Shown: positions 18,950-28,042, counted from the first letter of the stretch. The stretch: DNA of 64,000 nucleotides from an uncultured Sunxiuqinia sp. (GCF_947495665.1 NZ_CANLZV010000004.1:248001-312000); one strand, 5' to 3'. The notes: generated by a model not told the origin, from the letters alone. Program-made: numbers and translations.

Positions 18950-20139
18950 TTGCTGCTTTTTACTTCAACCACATTTCGAACAACGAAAGGGGAATCTCCC
19001 GTCCACAAGGTCATTTGATAGTAGTAGGTTCCTGGGGTATAATGAGCAAAATCCAAGTCATTCTGATAGTTCTGATTTTTGTACACCATGGCTCCCCAGC
19101 GGTTGTAAACCTCCAGTTCAATTTGAGAATACCTGGAAATATTGGGTACTTCAAAAACAGAATAAGACATCCCGTCAAGAAGAATGAAATTGACCAGTTC
19201 CAAAACAGAAGCACAGGCCTGGCCATAAAAGCCGGATGAGTTTTTGGTGTTACCCAGCAAGTAGAAATCATTAACCCGCCGCGACTCATAATCAATCGAA
19301 TAATCCTTGAAAAGAAAATCATCGGCTCGGGCGTAAAGCATGCTGTAGTCGTCAACTCCTAAGATATTTTGAAACGCATCGAACATGGATTGCCCAACAA
19401 TAAACCTGTTCTGGGTAGAGCTTTCAGAGAACACCTGCCATCCCCAAGGCTCAATCTTGCGCACATTCGGATCATTAATCATACTTGCCGCATCGGCAAA
19501 AAGAGCTCCGTCAAACAACACATCAACCGTTCCGCCGTTTTTCACATCGCTGATAAACAACGGATGAAAAGCATAGTCATCACCTACCGGAAACCAGTAC
19601 GTATCGCCAGGTAATACTTCACGAATCAATTTCCCATCGACATAACTGGCATTGGTAGCCGAATTGGAGAAAATCACGGCATCGGCAGCTGCATTAACTA
19701 TTTTAAATAAACTTTCATTCGAAACATGGACCACTCCCGAAGTCAGAGCGAGTGAGTTATGAATAAACAGATCACCATTCAGAAAAACGTCTCCTTCTGG
19801 CTTATCCATTCTAAACGATCCTAAGCTGGAACCAAATCCGTCAAGATCAATATCGGAATTGCCTGCAAAGACAAAGCTGCCATCGCCCAGGTGCTTACCT
19901 GAAAAAGTAACCGTAGCCGGAGAGGTCGCATGAAAATAAACCGTTCCTTGGTTTGTAAGGCTGGCTGTTTCATCCAGAAGCACATCGCCGTCAAAGCAAA
20001 TTGAGCTTTCTTCAGCCACATAGAGATCCAACTCCTGAATCTTCACACCCCCCTTTTCTTCATTCAAATCCCCGGTATCTGCATAAACGCCAATGGTTAG
20101 CACAAGCAGTCCAGCGAGTAAAAAATTAAACAATCGCAT
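18946..20139 (-). CDS. Type IX secretion cargo with type-B gliding C-terminal domain
   Basis: 397 residues. Residues 1-20 are a signal peptide. Residues about 35-290 form a beta-rich passenger with SGVVHVSNESLFKI and a YVDGKLIREV...WFPVGDD segment, a pattern frequent in Bacteroidota surface proteins. The last 85 residues match the gliding-motility-associated (type B) sorting domain: FEVPNIS, EVYNRWGAMVYKN, then TPGTYYYQMTL and a final VVEVKSSK. This domain directs export through the type IX machine in partnership with SprF-like proteins. It is the first gene of the cluster and overlaps the SprF-like gene. The passenger's ligand is not evident. Confidence 0.88.
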   Translation of the reverse strand: MRLFNFLLAGLLVLTIGVYADTGDLNEEKGGVKIQELDLYVAEESSICFDGDVLLDETASLTNQGTVYFHATSPATVTFSGKHLGDGSFVFAGNSDIDLDGFGSSLGSFRMDKPEGDVFLNGDLFIHNSLALTSGVVHVSNESLFKIVNAAADAVIFSNSATNASYVDGKLIREVLPGDTYWFPVGDDYAFHPLFISDVKNGGTVDVLFDGALFADAASMINDPNVRKIEPWGWQVFSESSTQNRFIVGQSMFDAFQNILGVDDYSMLYARADDFLFKDYSIDYESRRVNDFYLLGNTKNSSGFYGQACASVLELVNFILLDGMSYSVFEVPNISRYSQIELEVYNRWGAMVYKNQNYQNDLDFAHYTPGTYYYQMTLWTGDSPFVVRNVVEVKSSK

Positions 20140-20586
20140 TCTTCATCCCTTTATTGAGCACAGGTCTGAAAAAAAGCGTCAAGCAAGCATTTCACCGAAT
20201 CCCGACAGCCCTTTTATATTGATTTCCAGACCCTAAAGCAATGACAAAGATAGAGTTGTGCATCAAGTAATACCTATTCTTAATTACACGAAAAACACGA
20301 AGCGGAATTTCTCAATCTAAACTGTCCTATTTTCGAATTAAAGCCGAATAATTACAATCATATGATCACATCTAAAGAAGGAATGCAGAAATACAGGATT
20401 GACAGAGAAGCAATTCCTCCGTAAAAGTCAATTCACGAAATGCGCTCTTATCATTCTTCTACCCATTCAACAAGGCATTGCACCACCTCCGGAAAGCCCG
20501 GCAACTTAAAAAAGGGACGGAATTTGTTTCCATCCTGACAATTATTAATTTTCTTTGAAGAATTGAATGTACGAAGAAACTTATAA
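20140..20586. other. Divergent intergenic region upstream of the fibre cluster
   Basis: 447 bases between divergent genes, AT-rich, with no supported ORF. It contains a good minus-strand -7 box (20245-20252). I found no convincing plus-strand promoter for the lipoprotein gene; a TTTTCTTTG near 20550 is only a partial match. Confidence 0.6.
20245..20252 (-). promoter_or_regulatory. Bacteroidota -7 box for the fibre cluster
   Basis: On the minus strand this reads TATCTTTG, an exact TAnnTTTG match. It lies about 106 bases upstream of the first start codon at 20139, leaving an untranslated leader of roughly 100 bases. No TTTG is seen at the expected -33 position. Confidence 0.5.
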
Positions 20587-21387
20587 ATGCATTTATCCAT
20601 GATTCTGAATCGAGTTTTTCTGATCACAGCCCTTGCCATCCTGTTGTTTTCCTGCGGAAAATCAGAAAAAGAACTGGCAGCTGAACGACTTTCATTTGCT
20701 GAGCGTTTGTACCAAAATGGAGATACAACCGAAGCCCTGCAGCAGTTGGACACCTTGCAATTGAAATACAAAGGAGCCATTCAGGCAATGGTGGAGGCCG
20801 ACAAATTCAGGAAGAAAATCTATGGTGACCTGTTTTATAAAAAACAAGATGAGATGGACTCCTTGAAAGTCACCCTGCAAGAACTGGAAAGTAAGTTTGT
20901 GACTGAAAAGACCGAGTTTGACCGCTATACGCAATACATCCATAAACGCCAGCAATTTAAGCGACGCTGGAACAAATCCTTTATCCAGGTTCATTTGGAT
21001 GAGCGGGGCGATTTATACATTTCAAGCAACTACTATGGAGAACAATGGCTTGAGCATACAGGACTACGGGTTTACGACAACGACATTCAGGCCAAAACGA
21101 AGAAAGTACCTTTGGACAATGTGCTCAATCATCGCAGTGATTTTATGGAAACAAAATGGGAGAAAGTCACCTACCGCGACGGGGCAGATAATGGTGTCAT
21201 TGCCTTTATTGCCGAACACGCCGATCGTAACTTAAAAGCGGTGTTCTTAGGCTCGCGCTATTACTACATCATTTTGGAGGACTATGACAAACAGGCCATT
21301 AAAGATGCCCTGGCCTTGTCAAAAGCGTTAAAACGGAAAGCCAAACTTGAAAAGGAAATTCAATCGCTTCAAAACAAGGTGGGCTAA
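20587..21387 (+). CDS. Hypothetical lipoprotein with coiled coil, 266 aa
   Basis: A hydrophobic leader ends in the lipobox LLFSC (Cys near residue 22), so the protein should be lipid-anchored. ATG 20599 (MILNRVF) gives a more typical signal peptide than ATG 20587. Residues about 30-70 look like one helical hairpin of the TPR type (ERLYQNGDTTEALQQLD). Residues 85-110 are charged and probably coiled. Residues about 125-235 contain a beta-rich segment (IQVHLDERGDLYISSNYYG), and a final helix is Lys/Glu-rich. Related lipoproteins are scattered in Bacteroidota without known function. It stands alone, convergent with the ppk fusion gene. Confidence 0.75.
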   Translation: MHLSMILNRVFLITALAILLFSCGKSEKELAAERLSFAERLYQNGDTTEALQQLDTLQLKYKGAIQAMVEADKFRKKIYGDLFYKKQDEMDSLKVTLQELESKFVTEKTEFDRYTQYIHKRQQFKRRWNKSFIQVHLDERGDLYISSNYYGEQWLEHTGLRVYDNDIQAKTKKVPLDNVLNHRSDFMETKWEKVTYRDGADNGVIAFIAEHADRNLKAVFLGSRYYYIILEDYDKQAIKDALALSKALKRKAKLEKEIQSLQNKVG

Positions 21388-21403
21388 CACCAGTTGAAGC
21401 GAA

Positions 21404-21454
21404 AGTCTTTTTCAGGCAGCTTTGCATTGATTCAAACCGTGCCTGAAAAAGACT
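21404..21454. terminator. 15-bp inverted repeat between convergent genes
   Basis: Bases 21404-21418 and 21440-21454 are perfect reverse complements (AGTCTTTTTCAGGCA), with a 21-base loop. The repeat lies between the stops of the lipoprotein gene and the ppk fusion, so it can serve as a bidirectional terminator even though the U-rich part is inside the stem. Confidence 0.6.
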
Positions 21455-21478
21455 ATTCTTACTTTAATCATCAACCGA

Positions 21479-23878
21479 TTAGCGGATTTTTTCAATCAAT
21501 TCGGGAGGCTGAGCCAAAATTGCCTTACGCCCGTTAATAACAATTGGTCGATGCAGCAATTGCGGATTTTTGGATAGAATTTCGATCCACTCTTCATCCG
21601 AAATCGTTTTCCCCTTGTATTCTTGTTTATACAAACTTTCATGGGTTCTGACCAGCTCAAAAGGCGTCATGCCCGACTTGGACAGAATCGCCTTAATTTC
21701 CTCGGGACTAATACCCTCTTTCAGGTAATTTTTCACATCAATCTGATAGCCGTTTTCTTCCAGGTATTTCAACCCGGCTCGGCTCTTCGAGCATCTTGGA
21801 TTATGGTAGATTCTCATGACTACTTGGTGTTTTTCTTTAATGTATTGATAATAATCTTCCTGTGCGCGAAACCGTCCTTCCATATCCTGCCGATTATAAG
21901 TATTGGTCAGATCATTATCCAGAATCCGGGACTTGGTATTATCACGCAGCTGTATTTTAAGCATTTCCCGCAGTTCTGCTTTCAGATCCGGATCGTAAAT
22001 TGGGCAAGCCACTTCAATTCTTCGGTTTAAGTTTCGTGGCATCCAATCGGCTGATGAAATAAAGACTTGCTCATCACCACCATTTCCGAACAAGAAAATC
22101 CGGGAGTGCTCAAGGTATTTATCAACAATACTGATAGCCTCAATGTTTTCATGCACATCATTCAGCTCGGTCAGCAGTCCGAAAATGCCGCGAACAATCA
22201 ACCGAACTTTAACCCCCGCACGCGCAGCCTCATACAATTTATCCATCATTTCCGGATCAATCAGGCTATTCATTTTAAGCAGCATGTACCCTCGTTTTCC
22301 CGATTTGGCAAGGGCTATTTCACGATCAATCTTATCGGTAAAAAAACTACGCATTGAAAATGGGCTTACCACCAAATGCTTGTAGTTGCTGATGCGGTAA
22401 TTATGCTTAAAAAAGCTAAACAAACGAGCAACTTCATCAGCAATCCTGGGATCAGCCGTCATTAACCCATCATCTCCATACACCCGCGCCGTGCCTTCAT
22501 GGAAGTTACCGGTTCCCACATAAGCATAATTCCGGAAGGCGTTTTTCTCCCTTCGTCGAATCCAAGCCACCTTACTGTGCACCTTCAATCCAGGCACTCC
22601 GTTCACCACATGGGCTCCTTCTTCCTGCAGTTTGTTTGACCAGTAAATATTGGCTTCTTCATCAAACCGGGCCTGCAATTCAATAACCACCGTCACTTTT
22701 TTCCCATTTCGAATGGCGTTCAGCAAGGCATTAACCACTCGTGAGTTGCTGGCAACCCGGTAAATGGTTATTCCAATTTCTTTAACTTTTGGGTCAATTG
22801 CGGCTTCGCGAAGCAAGTCCAAAAAGTGCGTGAAACTTTGATAAGGATAATGCAGCATGATATCCTTGCGCCTCAGCTTTTTCAAAATGCTCTCGTGCTG
22901 CTTCAGGGACTTATGCCGAATTGGGGTTAGCCGTTTGTAATAGTGCTCGGGTTTCCCAATCTCCGGGAAATCCATAAAGTCTTTATGGTTATGATATTTT
23001 CCGCCAGGCACTTGGTTGTCCGGATCAAGCTTCATTTTTTTAATAATGAAACTGAGCAGGTCCTCCGGAATCTCCTTATCGTACAACAAGCGAACAGGCG
23101 TTCCCACCTTCCGCTTTTTCAAGCTGGCTTCCATCTTTTCAACAAAGCTTTTGGAAATATCATCGTCCAGATCCAGCTCGGCATCGCGCGTCACCTTGAT
23201 GGTGTAAGCTTCAAAGTGATCGTAATTAAACAAGGGGAAAATATCGGGCAGGCTGAACCGGATGACATCGTCCAGCAGGATAACATATTTTCTTCCGTTT
23301 TTTTCCGGCAGCACCAAAAAACGCGACATGGAAATATTAGGCACGCGAATCAGAGCATAAGCAAACTTCTCCGGACGCTCTTTCCGCGAAAGCTTAATTG
23401 CCAGGTAAACCGAGCGGTCGCGCAGGTACGGAAACTTATTTTCCTTGCTCAGCATGATCGGAATCAGGTTGGGCAGCACCTTTTCTTTGAAGTAATTTTT
23501 GACAAAAAGGACCTGTTCTGGCTCCAAATCATTTTCATCAATCAGCAAAATATTCTCCTGCCTCAGCTCCTGAATGATTTTACGGAAAATTTCCTGCGAT
23601 CTTTTTTGGTGAGAAACCACAATCTCCATAATCTTTTCATGCAATTCTTCCGGTTTGATGTCACCAAGCAAGGTTTCATCATTGCCAAAGTCAACCATTC
23701 GCCGAACGGAAGCTACCCGCACGCGAAAAAACTCATCCAGGTTGTTTGAAAAAATTCCAATGAAGCGAATACGCTCTAAAAGCGGAACCGTGGGATCCTC
23801 TGCTTCCTGCAAAACACGCGCATTAAATGAGAGCCAGCTAATTTCGCGATTAATGTATGGGTTGTCAATTTTCGTCAT
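21479..23878 (-). CDS. ppk1: Polyphosphate kinase 1 fused to an ArsC-like domain
   Basis: 799 residues. Residues 1-687 are a full-length PPK1, the enzyme that reversibly polymerises ATP gamma-phosphate into polyphosphate. It has NREISWLSFN at the start, His434 in LKVHSKVAW (the family's phosphorylated histidine) and the GTGNFHEGTARVYGD loop. Residues 688-799 are a complete ArsC/Spx-like reductase fold of 112 residues: HNPRCSKSR with Cys696, LVRTHE and HRPIVINGRKAIL carry the cysteine and arginines of that family. The joint has no linker. The ArsC part starts with its own ATG (21817), and removing one base from the A5 tract at 21830-21834 would end the kinase at a TAG two bases before that ATG. 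Either a natural fusion or a one-base change or error is possible. Confidence 0.88.
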   Translation of the reverse strand: MTKIDNPYINREISWLSFNARVLQEAEDPTVPLLERIRFIGIFSNNLDEFFRVRVASVRRMVDFGNDETLLGDIKPEELHEKIMEIVVSHQKRSQEIFRKIIQELRQENILLIDENDLEPEQVLFVKNYFKEKVLPNLIPIMLSKENKFPYLRDRSVYLAIKLSRKERPEKFAYALIRVPNISMSRFLVLPEKNGRKYVILLDDVIRFSLPDIFPLFNYDHFEAYTIKVTRDAELDLDDDISKSFVEKMEASLKKRKVGTPVRLLYDKEIPEDLLSFIIKKMKLDPDNQVPGGKYHNHKDFMDFPEIGKPEHYYKRLTPIRHKSLKQHESILKKLRRKDIMLHYPYQSFTHFLDLLREAAIDPKVKEIGITIYRVASNSRVVNALLNAIRNGKKVTVVIELQARFDEEANIYWSNKLQEEGAHVVNGVPGLKVHSKVAWIRRREKNAFRNYAYVGTGNFHEGTARVYGDDGLMTADPRIADEVARLFSFFKHNYRISNYKHLVVSPFSMRSFFTDKIDREIALAKSGKRGYMLLKMNSLIDPEMMDKLYEAARAGVKVRLIVRGIFGLLTELNDVHENIEAISIVDKYLEHSRIFLFGNGGDEQVFISSADWMPRNLNRRIEVACPIYDPDLKAELREMLKIQLRDNTKSRILDNDLTNTYNRQDMEGRFRAQEDYYQYIKEKHQVVMRIYHNPRCSKSRAGLKYLEENGYQIDVKNYLKEGISPEEIKAILSKSGMTPFELVRTHESLYKQEYKGKTISDEEWIEILSKNPQLLHRPIVINGRKAILAQPPELIEKIR

Positions 23879-24232
23879 AGTCTTTCTGTTTTAGAAAAAT
23901 CGCCTGCAAGGACGAAGGCGTAAAACGATCTTTTCCTAAAGATGCAAAAAACTTTCTGCTTTTGCACCTCTTGCATCCGTTCAAATGAAGATTTAGCAGC
24001 AGAATTTCGCTCCTGATTTTACCGACAAAGAATCTTGATTTTTGAAAAGATCACTCGTTTTCTTCCGGGCAGTTGCCCCTTTACTGGCCTAGCCTGCAAC
24101 TAATCGAATAACGCCCTAAACCTGCATCATGTTCACGTAGCCTGCTAATCCAACAAGCGCAAAAATGCAAACCCCTATGCATTACCAATAAAGCAGACGC
24201 ATTCTAAAATTCCAAAGGATTTGAAAGAAGGT
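23879..24232. other. Intergenic region upstream of ppk1
   Basis: 354 bases with no supported ORF or RNA. It should hold the ppk1 promoter, but I see no exact TAnnTTTG box on the minus strand; CAAAGAAT near 24024 is the closest partial match. Confidence 0.5.
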
Positions 24233-24270
24233 GTTAAAAAAAGGCGGAGGCCGAAAGAAGGTCTCCGCCT
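24233..24270 (-). terminator. Rho-independent terminator of prfB
   Basis: AGGCGGAG (24242-24249) pairs with CTCCGCCT (24263-24270). On the minus strand the stem is followed by seven T. It lies about 20 bases after the prfB stop. Confidence 0.85.
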
Positions 24271-24288
24271 GTAAAGTCATAGCCGGAA

Positions 24289-25378
24289 TTAGTCTTTACT
24301 AAATTCCATCAGGAAGGCTTTTATAAAGCCGTCGATCTCCCCATCCAAAACAGCCTGCACATTGCCTGTTTCATAATTGGTTCGGGTATCTTTCACCATT
24401 TTATAGGGTTGTAAAACGTACGACCGAATTTGTGATCCCCACTCAATTTTTTTCTTGGTTGACTCAAGCTGCATCTCGGCTTCCCGCAGTTTTCGAAGCT
24501 CCAGTTCATACAGTTGCGACTTCAGCAAACGCATGGCGTTCTCTTTGTTGGCTAACTGAGAACGGCTTTCGGTGTTTTCAATAACAATGCCGGTAGGAGC
24601 ATGTCGCAAGCGCACTCCGGTTTCGACTTTGTTTACATTCTGCCCTCCGGCTCCTCCCGAACGGAAGGTGTCCCAACTGATGTCTGCCGGACTAATTTCG
24701 ATTTCTATCGAATCGTCTACCAATGGCGCTACAAAGACCGAAGTGAAAGAGGTCATTCGCTTATTCTGGGCATTGAAGGGTGACAAGCGCACCAGCCGGT
24801 GAACACCGTTTTCACTTTTCAGGTAGCCATAAGCATAATCGCCTTCAAACTCAATGGTACAGTTCTTAACGCCAACTTCATCGCCCGCATTAAATTCTGA
24901 CACCGTGACCTTATAGCCTTCCTTTTCGCCCCAGCGCATGTACATACGCATCAACATATCGGCCCAGTCATTACTTTCGGTACCGCCGGCGCCAGCATTT
25001 ATACGCAAAATAGCTCCCAGCTTATCCTCTTCTTTGCGGAGCATGTTGCGGGTTTCCAGGTCTTCAATCACTTGAAGTGTTTTTTGGTATTGCCCCTCAA
25101 TTTCTTCTTCGCTCGCCTCGTCGGCTTCAAAAAATTCATACAGAACCTGCAAATCATCCAGCGCCCGATCCACCTTTTCAAAACCTTCGGTCCACACCTT
25201 GATGGATCTGATGGCCTTCATTTGCGCCTCTGCTTCTTTGGGGTTATTCCAGAATTCCGGATCTTGTGTTTTAAGCTCTTCTTCTTTGAGTTGAATTAAT
25301 TTTGCATCGTAGTCAAAGATGCCTCCTCAGAGCATCTCTGCGCTCTGCAAGCTCTTTAAGCTGCTCTTTTTGAATCAT
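24289..25378 (-). CDS. prfB: Peptide chain release factor 2, programmed +1 frameshift
   Basis: RF2 ends translation at UGA and UAA codons. The gene starts at ATG 25378 and reads 21 codons to an in-frame TGA at 25313-25315. The ribosome must then slip +1 at CTT TGA C (bases 25318-25312) to continue from TAC at 25311. An AGGAGG three bases upstream of the CTT is the usual stimulator. The joined product is about 361 residues, normal for RF2. It contains the SPF stop-codon anticodon motif (in VRLSPFNAQ) and the GGQ peptidyl-release loop ([10 protein letters not shown]). Autoregulation follows from known biology: low RF2 lets the TGA stall and favours slippage. It is monocistronic, with its own terminator. 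Confidence 0.95.
25309..25327 (-). promoter_or_regulatory. prfB recoding site (CTT TGA C with internal Shine-Dalgarno)
   Basis: On the minus strand, AGGAGG is followed by CAT, then CTT TGA C and TAC. This is the canonical RF2 frameshift signal with the stimulatory Shine-Dalgarno at standard spacing. Confidence 0.93.
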
Positions 25379-25433
25379 GATATATCTGTTTTGATTGATC
25401 ACAAAAGTAGAAAAACACCACGGATTAATCAAT

Positions 25434-25468
25434 AAAAAAACGAGCAGCCCTTTTCAGGATGCTGCCCG
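25434..25468 (-). terminator. Terminator of the 238-aa lipoprotein gene
   Basis: On the minus strand, CGGGCAGC pairs with GCTGCTCG (one G-U pair), followed by seven T. It lies about 25 bases after the stop codon at 25494. Confidence 0.85.
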
Positions 25469-25493
25469 TTTTGAAAATAGATATGTTGTGTTT

Positions 25494-26210
25494 TTACTCG
25501 TTCCAAACAACAGCTTTCGTATTGATTGTTTTGGCTTGCAGATTAACACCTACTTTGCCTGGCTCATACTTAAAAGCGTGTAGCTCTACGATGAAGTTAT
25601 CATCCAGTTCCGGAGTGAAATCGGCCTTCCAGCCAGCTCCTGAACCTTTAACCACAAACTCTTTCGTGTCGCCTTTTTGAGTTTGAGACTGATAAACTTG
25701 AGTTTGATCCTCGTCATTCTCAAACATCTTAACAATCACGTAGTCTGCACCTTCAATTTCAGTCCAGCTCAAGGTCATGCTCACCTCTTCGGCATCAAAA
25801 GTCGAAACAATTCCGTCAGTTGGATAAATCATATCCTCAGTCAGGTTATCCACCGCCTTCTCGGTTTCAGCTGATTCAGCCAGAATATCAAAGCTGTATG
25901 ATCCTACCAATGGCTTCTCTGTTGAGAACTCACTCTCGGGAGTTTCGTAGTAGAAATCTAAACTATAGCCTTGAAAAGCCTCTAAAGTATATTCTGTTTG
26001 ATCTTCAGCTGTTACTGCTGCACTTTTAATCGGCTTGTTGGCAAAAACGTGCAACGCTAATCCATAAAGTGTATCCACTTCATTTTCTGTCTCTACTGTT
26101 TTGGAAATCACAAACACATCAGATGAAGAATCAAATGCTACTTCTTCTGACTCACATGCAACGAATCCAAACATCATCGCAATTGCCGCAATAGGAATAA
26201 ATTTTTTCAT
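25494..26210 (-). CDS. Hypothetical lipoprotein, 238 aa
   Basis: The leader MKKFIPIAAIAMMFGFVAC ends in a lipobox with Cys19, followed by an acidic stretch (ESEEVAFDSSSD) typical of Bacteroidota surface-lipoprotein export signals. The body is acidic and beta-rich; residues about 140-185 (MTLSWTEIEGADYVIVKMF) resemble a fibronectin type III strand pattern. I cannot name a function. It is a single gene with its own terminator, divergent from rpsP. A role in cell-surface binding is a guess only. Confidence 0.8.
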   Translation of the reverse strand: MKKFIPIAAIAMMFGFVACESEEVAFDSSSDVFVISKTVETENEVDTLYGLALHVFANKPIKSAAVTAEDQTEYTLEAFQGYSLDFYYETPESEFSTEKPLVGSYSFDILAESAETEKAVDNLTEDMIYPTDGIVSTFDAEEVSMTLSWTEIEGADYVIVKMFENDEDQTQVYQSQTQKGDTKEFVVKGSGAGWKADFTPELDDNFIVELHAFKYEPGKVGVNLQAKTINTKAVVWNE

Positions 26211-26912
26211 AGTGTTCTAAATTCTATAAATTTTGTTTTAATGTCTCCAATAGATGCTTCAAGCAGCAAAAGGTTGCGGAGGAAAATTATTTTTTTTGAA
26301 AAACATCGCTAATCCCTCCTTTCAAACAAACTTCAGCCGCATTAGTACCTGCATCCACCACCCTTATCTTAAACGACAAAAGGAGTCTATGCGTATTATT
26401 TCAGTCTGAAAAAAAAATAATATTGGCACTTTCACTTTTCAGCTCCCTTCCTCAACTTTTTCAGGTGCCCCTCAGGTTTAAACACACAAGCACGCTATAT
26501 ATTTTGAAAAGTTAATCATCAAACTGTCTTCGAAACACATCTTATTTTTAAGAACAAGCCTTATGCCGGCTTTGTTGCATACAGCCAGTTTGTCTTTTGC
26601 TTGAGCTACAGCGATTATGACTCAATATTTCTTTCTCAGATTTGACGCCGGAAATCCATCCTCCTTTTGATTAAATGCAGCATGGCCGTCAAGAGGCTCT
26701 TTTCCTTCCACCAGTTGCAATTAACATCCCTTTGAATTCCTGAACCGGACTTTATCCCTACCAAAGCAAGCAGCCAGAGTAGTATTATTCCTGATGTTTC
26801 CAGACTACCAGCTCATTGTCAGCAATTCATAAACCACTTCAGACCGAGCCCCTTTCTTGCAATTTTGGCTTCTCTATCGGGCAGTTATCTTTTAAAACTC
26901 AAGAAAAGAATG
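26211..26912. other. Long non-coding stretch upstream of rpsP
   Basis: About 700 bases with no supported gene. The reading frame of rpsP is open back to 26816, but the extra 56 residues look non-coding (no family match, no start signal) and the promoter lies inside that extension. I see no tRNA, riboswitch or strong hairpin here. Confidence 0.55.
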
Positions 26913-26943
26913 TTTCATTTAAAAAAATAAAAGTATATCTTTG
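26913..26943 (+). promoter_or_regulatory. rpsP promoter
   Basis: The -7 box TATCTTTG (26936-26943) is an exact TAnnTTTG match, preceded after 19 bases by TTTC (26913-26916), one base off the -33 TTTG. It lies 41 bases before the rpsP ATG and inside the apparent upstream extension of the frame, which argues for the downstream start. Confidence 0.7.
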
Positions 26944-26983
26944 CGCCACAATTAGAAATTGTTATCAATTAAAATTAATTCAC

Positions 26984-27580
26984 ATGCCAGCAAAAATCAG
27001 ATTGCAGCGACATGGTCGCAAACGTTTAGCATTCTACCACATTGTGGTAGCTGATAGCAGGGCACCACGAGATGGTCGTTTAATTGAAAGGATTGGATCT
27101 TATGACCCAAATACAAATCCTGCTACGATCGATCTTGATTTTGATAAAGCTTTAGACTGGCTTACAAAAGGTGCTCAGCCAACAGACACTGTAAGAGCTA
27201 TTTTATCTTACAAAGGAGTATTGTACAAGAAACACCTTATGGGTGGTGTTGCCAAAGGTGCTTTCGACGAAGCAGAAGCAGAACGTCGTTTTAACGCTTG
27301 GTTAGCTGACAAAGAAGCTAAAATTCAAGCAAAAAAAGATCGTCTGAACCAAGATGCTGATTCGTTAAAAGCCAAACAATTGGAAGCTGAAGCAAAAGTG
27401 AACGCCGACCGGGCTGCCGCAATTGCAAAGCGTGATGCCGAACTGGCAGCCGAAGCTGAAGCAGCTAACGCTCCTGAAGAAGCAGAAGAAGAAGTTGTAG
27501 CTGAAGAAACTGCTGCAGAGGAAGCTCCTCAAGCAGAAGCACCTGCTACTGACGAAACAGAAGAGAAAAAAGCTGAGTAA
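26984..27580 (+). CDS. rpsP: 30S ribosomal protein S16 with acidic C-terminal tail
   Basis: 198 residues from ATG 26984. Residues 1 to about 85 are the S16 core that binds 16S rRNA during small-subunit assembly ([13 protein letters not shown], then [15 protein letters not shown] and IGSYDPN). Residues about 85-135 are a charged helix rich in Lys, Ala and Glu. The last 55 residues are almost only Ala, Glu, Pro and Thr, so they should be disordered and strongly acidic. Typical S16 is 80-90 residues; extended forms are common in Bacteroidota. I chose this start because the S16 core begins here and the promoter lies just upstream. Confidence 0.95.
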   Translation: MPAKIRLQRHGRKRLAFYHIVVADSRAPRDGRLIERIGSYDPNTNPATIDLDFDKALDWLTKGAQPTDTVRAILSYKGVLYKKHLMGGVAKGAFDEAEAERRFNAWLADKEAKIQAKKDRLNQDADSLKAKQLEAEAKVNADRAAAIAKRDAELAAEAEAANAPEEAEEEVVAEETAAEEAPQAEAPATDETEEKKAE

Positions 27581-27625
27581 GCATTTTTTTCCCTGGTCTG
27601 AAAAAGACAAAACAATTCCCAAATA

Positions 27626-27661
27626 AAAAGGGGCTCAACTGAAATAAGTTGAGCCCCTTTT
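27626..27661. terminator. Bidirectional terminator between rpsP and trxA
   Basis: AAAAGGGGCTCAACT and its reverse complement flank the 6-base loop GAAATA, giving a 15-bp stem with A and T tracts at the two ends. It serves both convergent genes. Confidence 0.9.
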
Positions 27662-27686
27662 CTATGTTATCGATTTCTTTGTTGTC

Positions 27687-28004
27687 TTAAAGAATCGCAT
27701 CAACCTTAGATGCCAAAGCGGCTTTTGGTGCTGCACCAACGTGCTTGTCTACAATCTCTCCACCTTTGAAAAACAAAATTGTAGGAATGTTGCGGATACC
27801 AAATTTCATGGCTGTTTCCGGGTTGCTGTCTACATCAACTTTTGTAACCAACAATTTTCCTTCATAATCCTGCGACAATTCTTCAACCACAGGAGCAACC
27901 ATGCGGCAAGGGCCACACCATTCTGCCCAAAAATCAACTAAAACCGGTTTGTCTGACTGAAGAACAATTTCTTCAAAGTTTGCATCATTTACTTCTTGTG
28001 CCAT
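27687..28004 (-). CDS. trxA: Thioredoxin
   Basis: 105 residues from ATG 28004; the frame also opens two codons earlier at a TTG, which I reject. The active site is WCGPC with Cys30 and Cys33, and the cis-proline lies in RNIPTILFF. It is a cytoplasmic dithiol reductant for ribonucleotide reductase, peroxiredoxins and similar partners. The gene follows dnaE on the same strand with 43 bases between, but probably has its own promoter inside the dnaE end. Confidence 0.95.
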   Translation of the reverse strand: MAQEVNDANFEEIVLQSDKPVLVDFWAEWCGPCRMVAPVVEELSQDYEGKLLVTKVDVDSNPETAMKFGIRNIPTILFFKGGEIVDKHVGAAPKAALASKVDAIL

Positions 28005-28042
28005 AATCAATATTTTTTAATCTATTATTCTATTTAAGCCTG

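Noticed and set aside
1-20139. Prophage or phage tail cassette
   Set aside because: Tail-fibre repeats and an S74 domain suggest phage, but the proteins have signal peptides, sit with SprF and a type IX cargo, and no capsid, terminase, portal or integrase gene is present.
22943-23749. Plus-strand ORF of 268 codons
   Set aside because: It lies wholly antisense to the polyphosphate kinase domain, and its translation has no recognisable family or signal.
26816-26983. Upstream extension of rpsP by 56 codons
   Set aside because: The promoter lies inside it, and the S16 core begins at the ATG at 26984.
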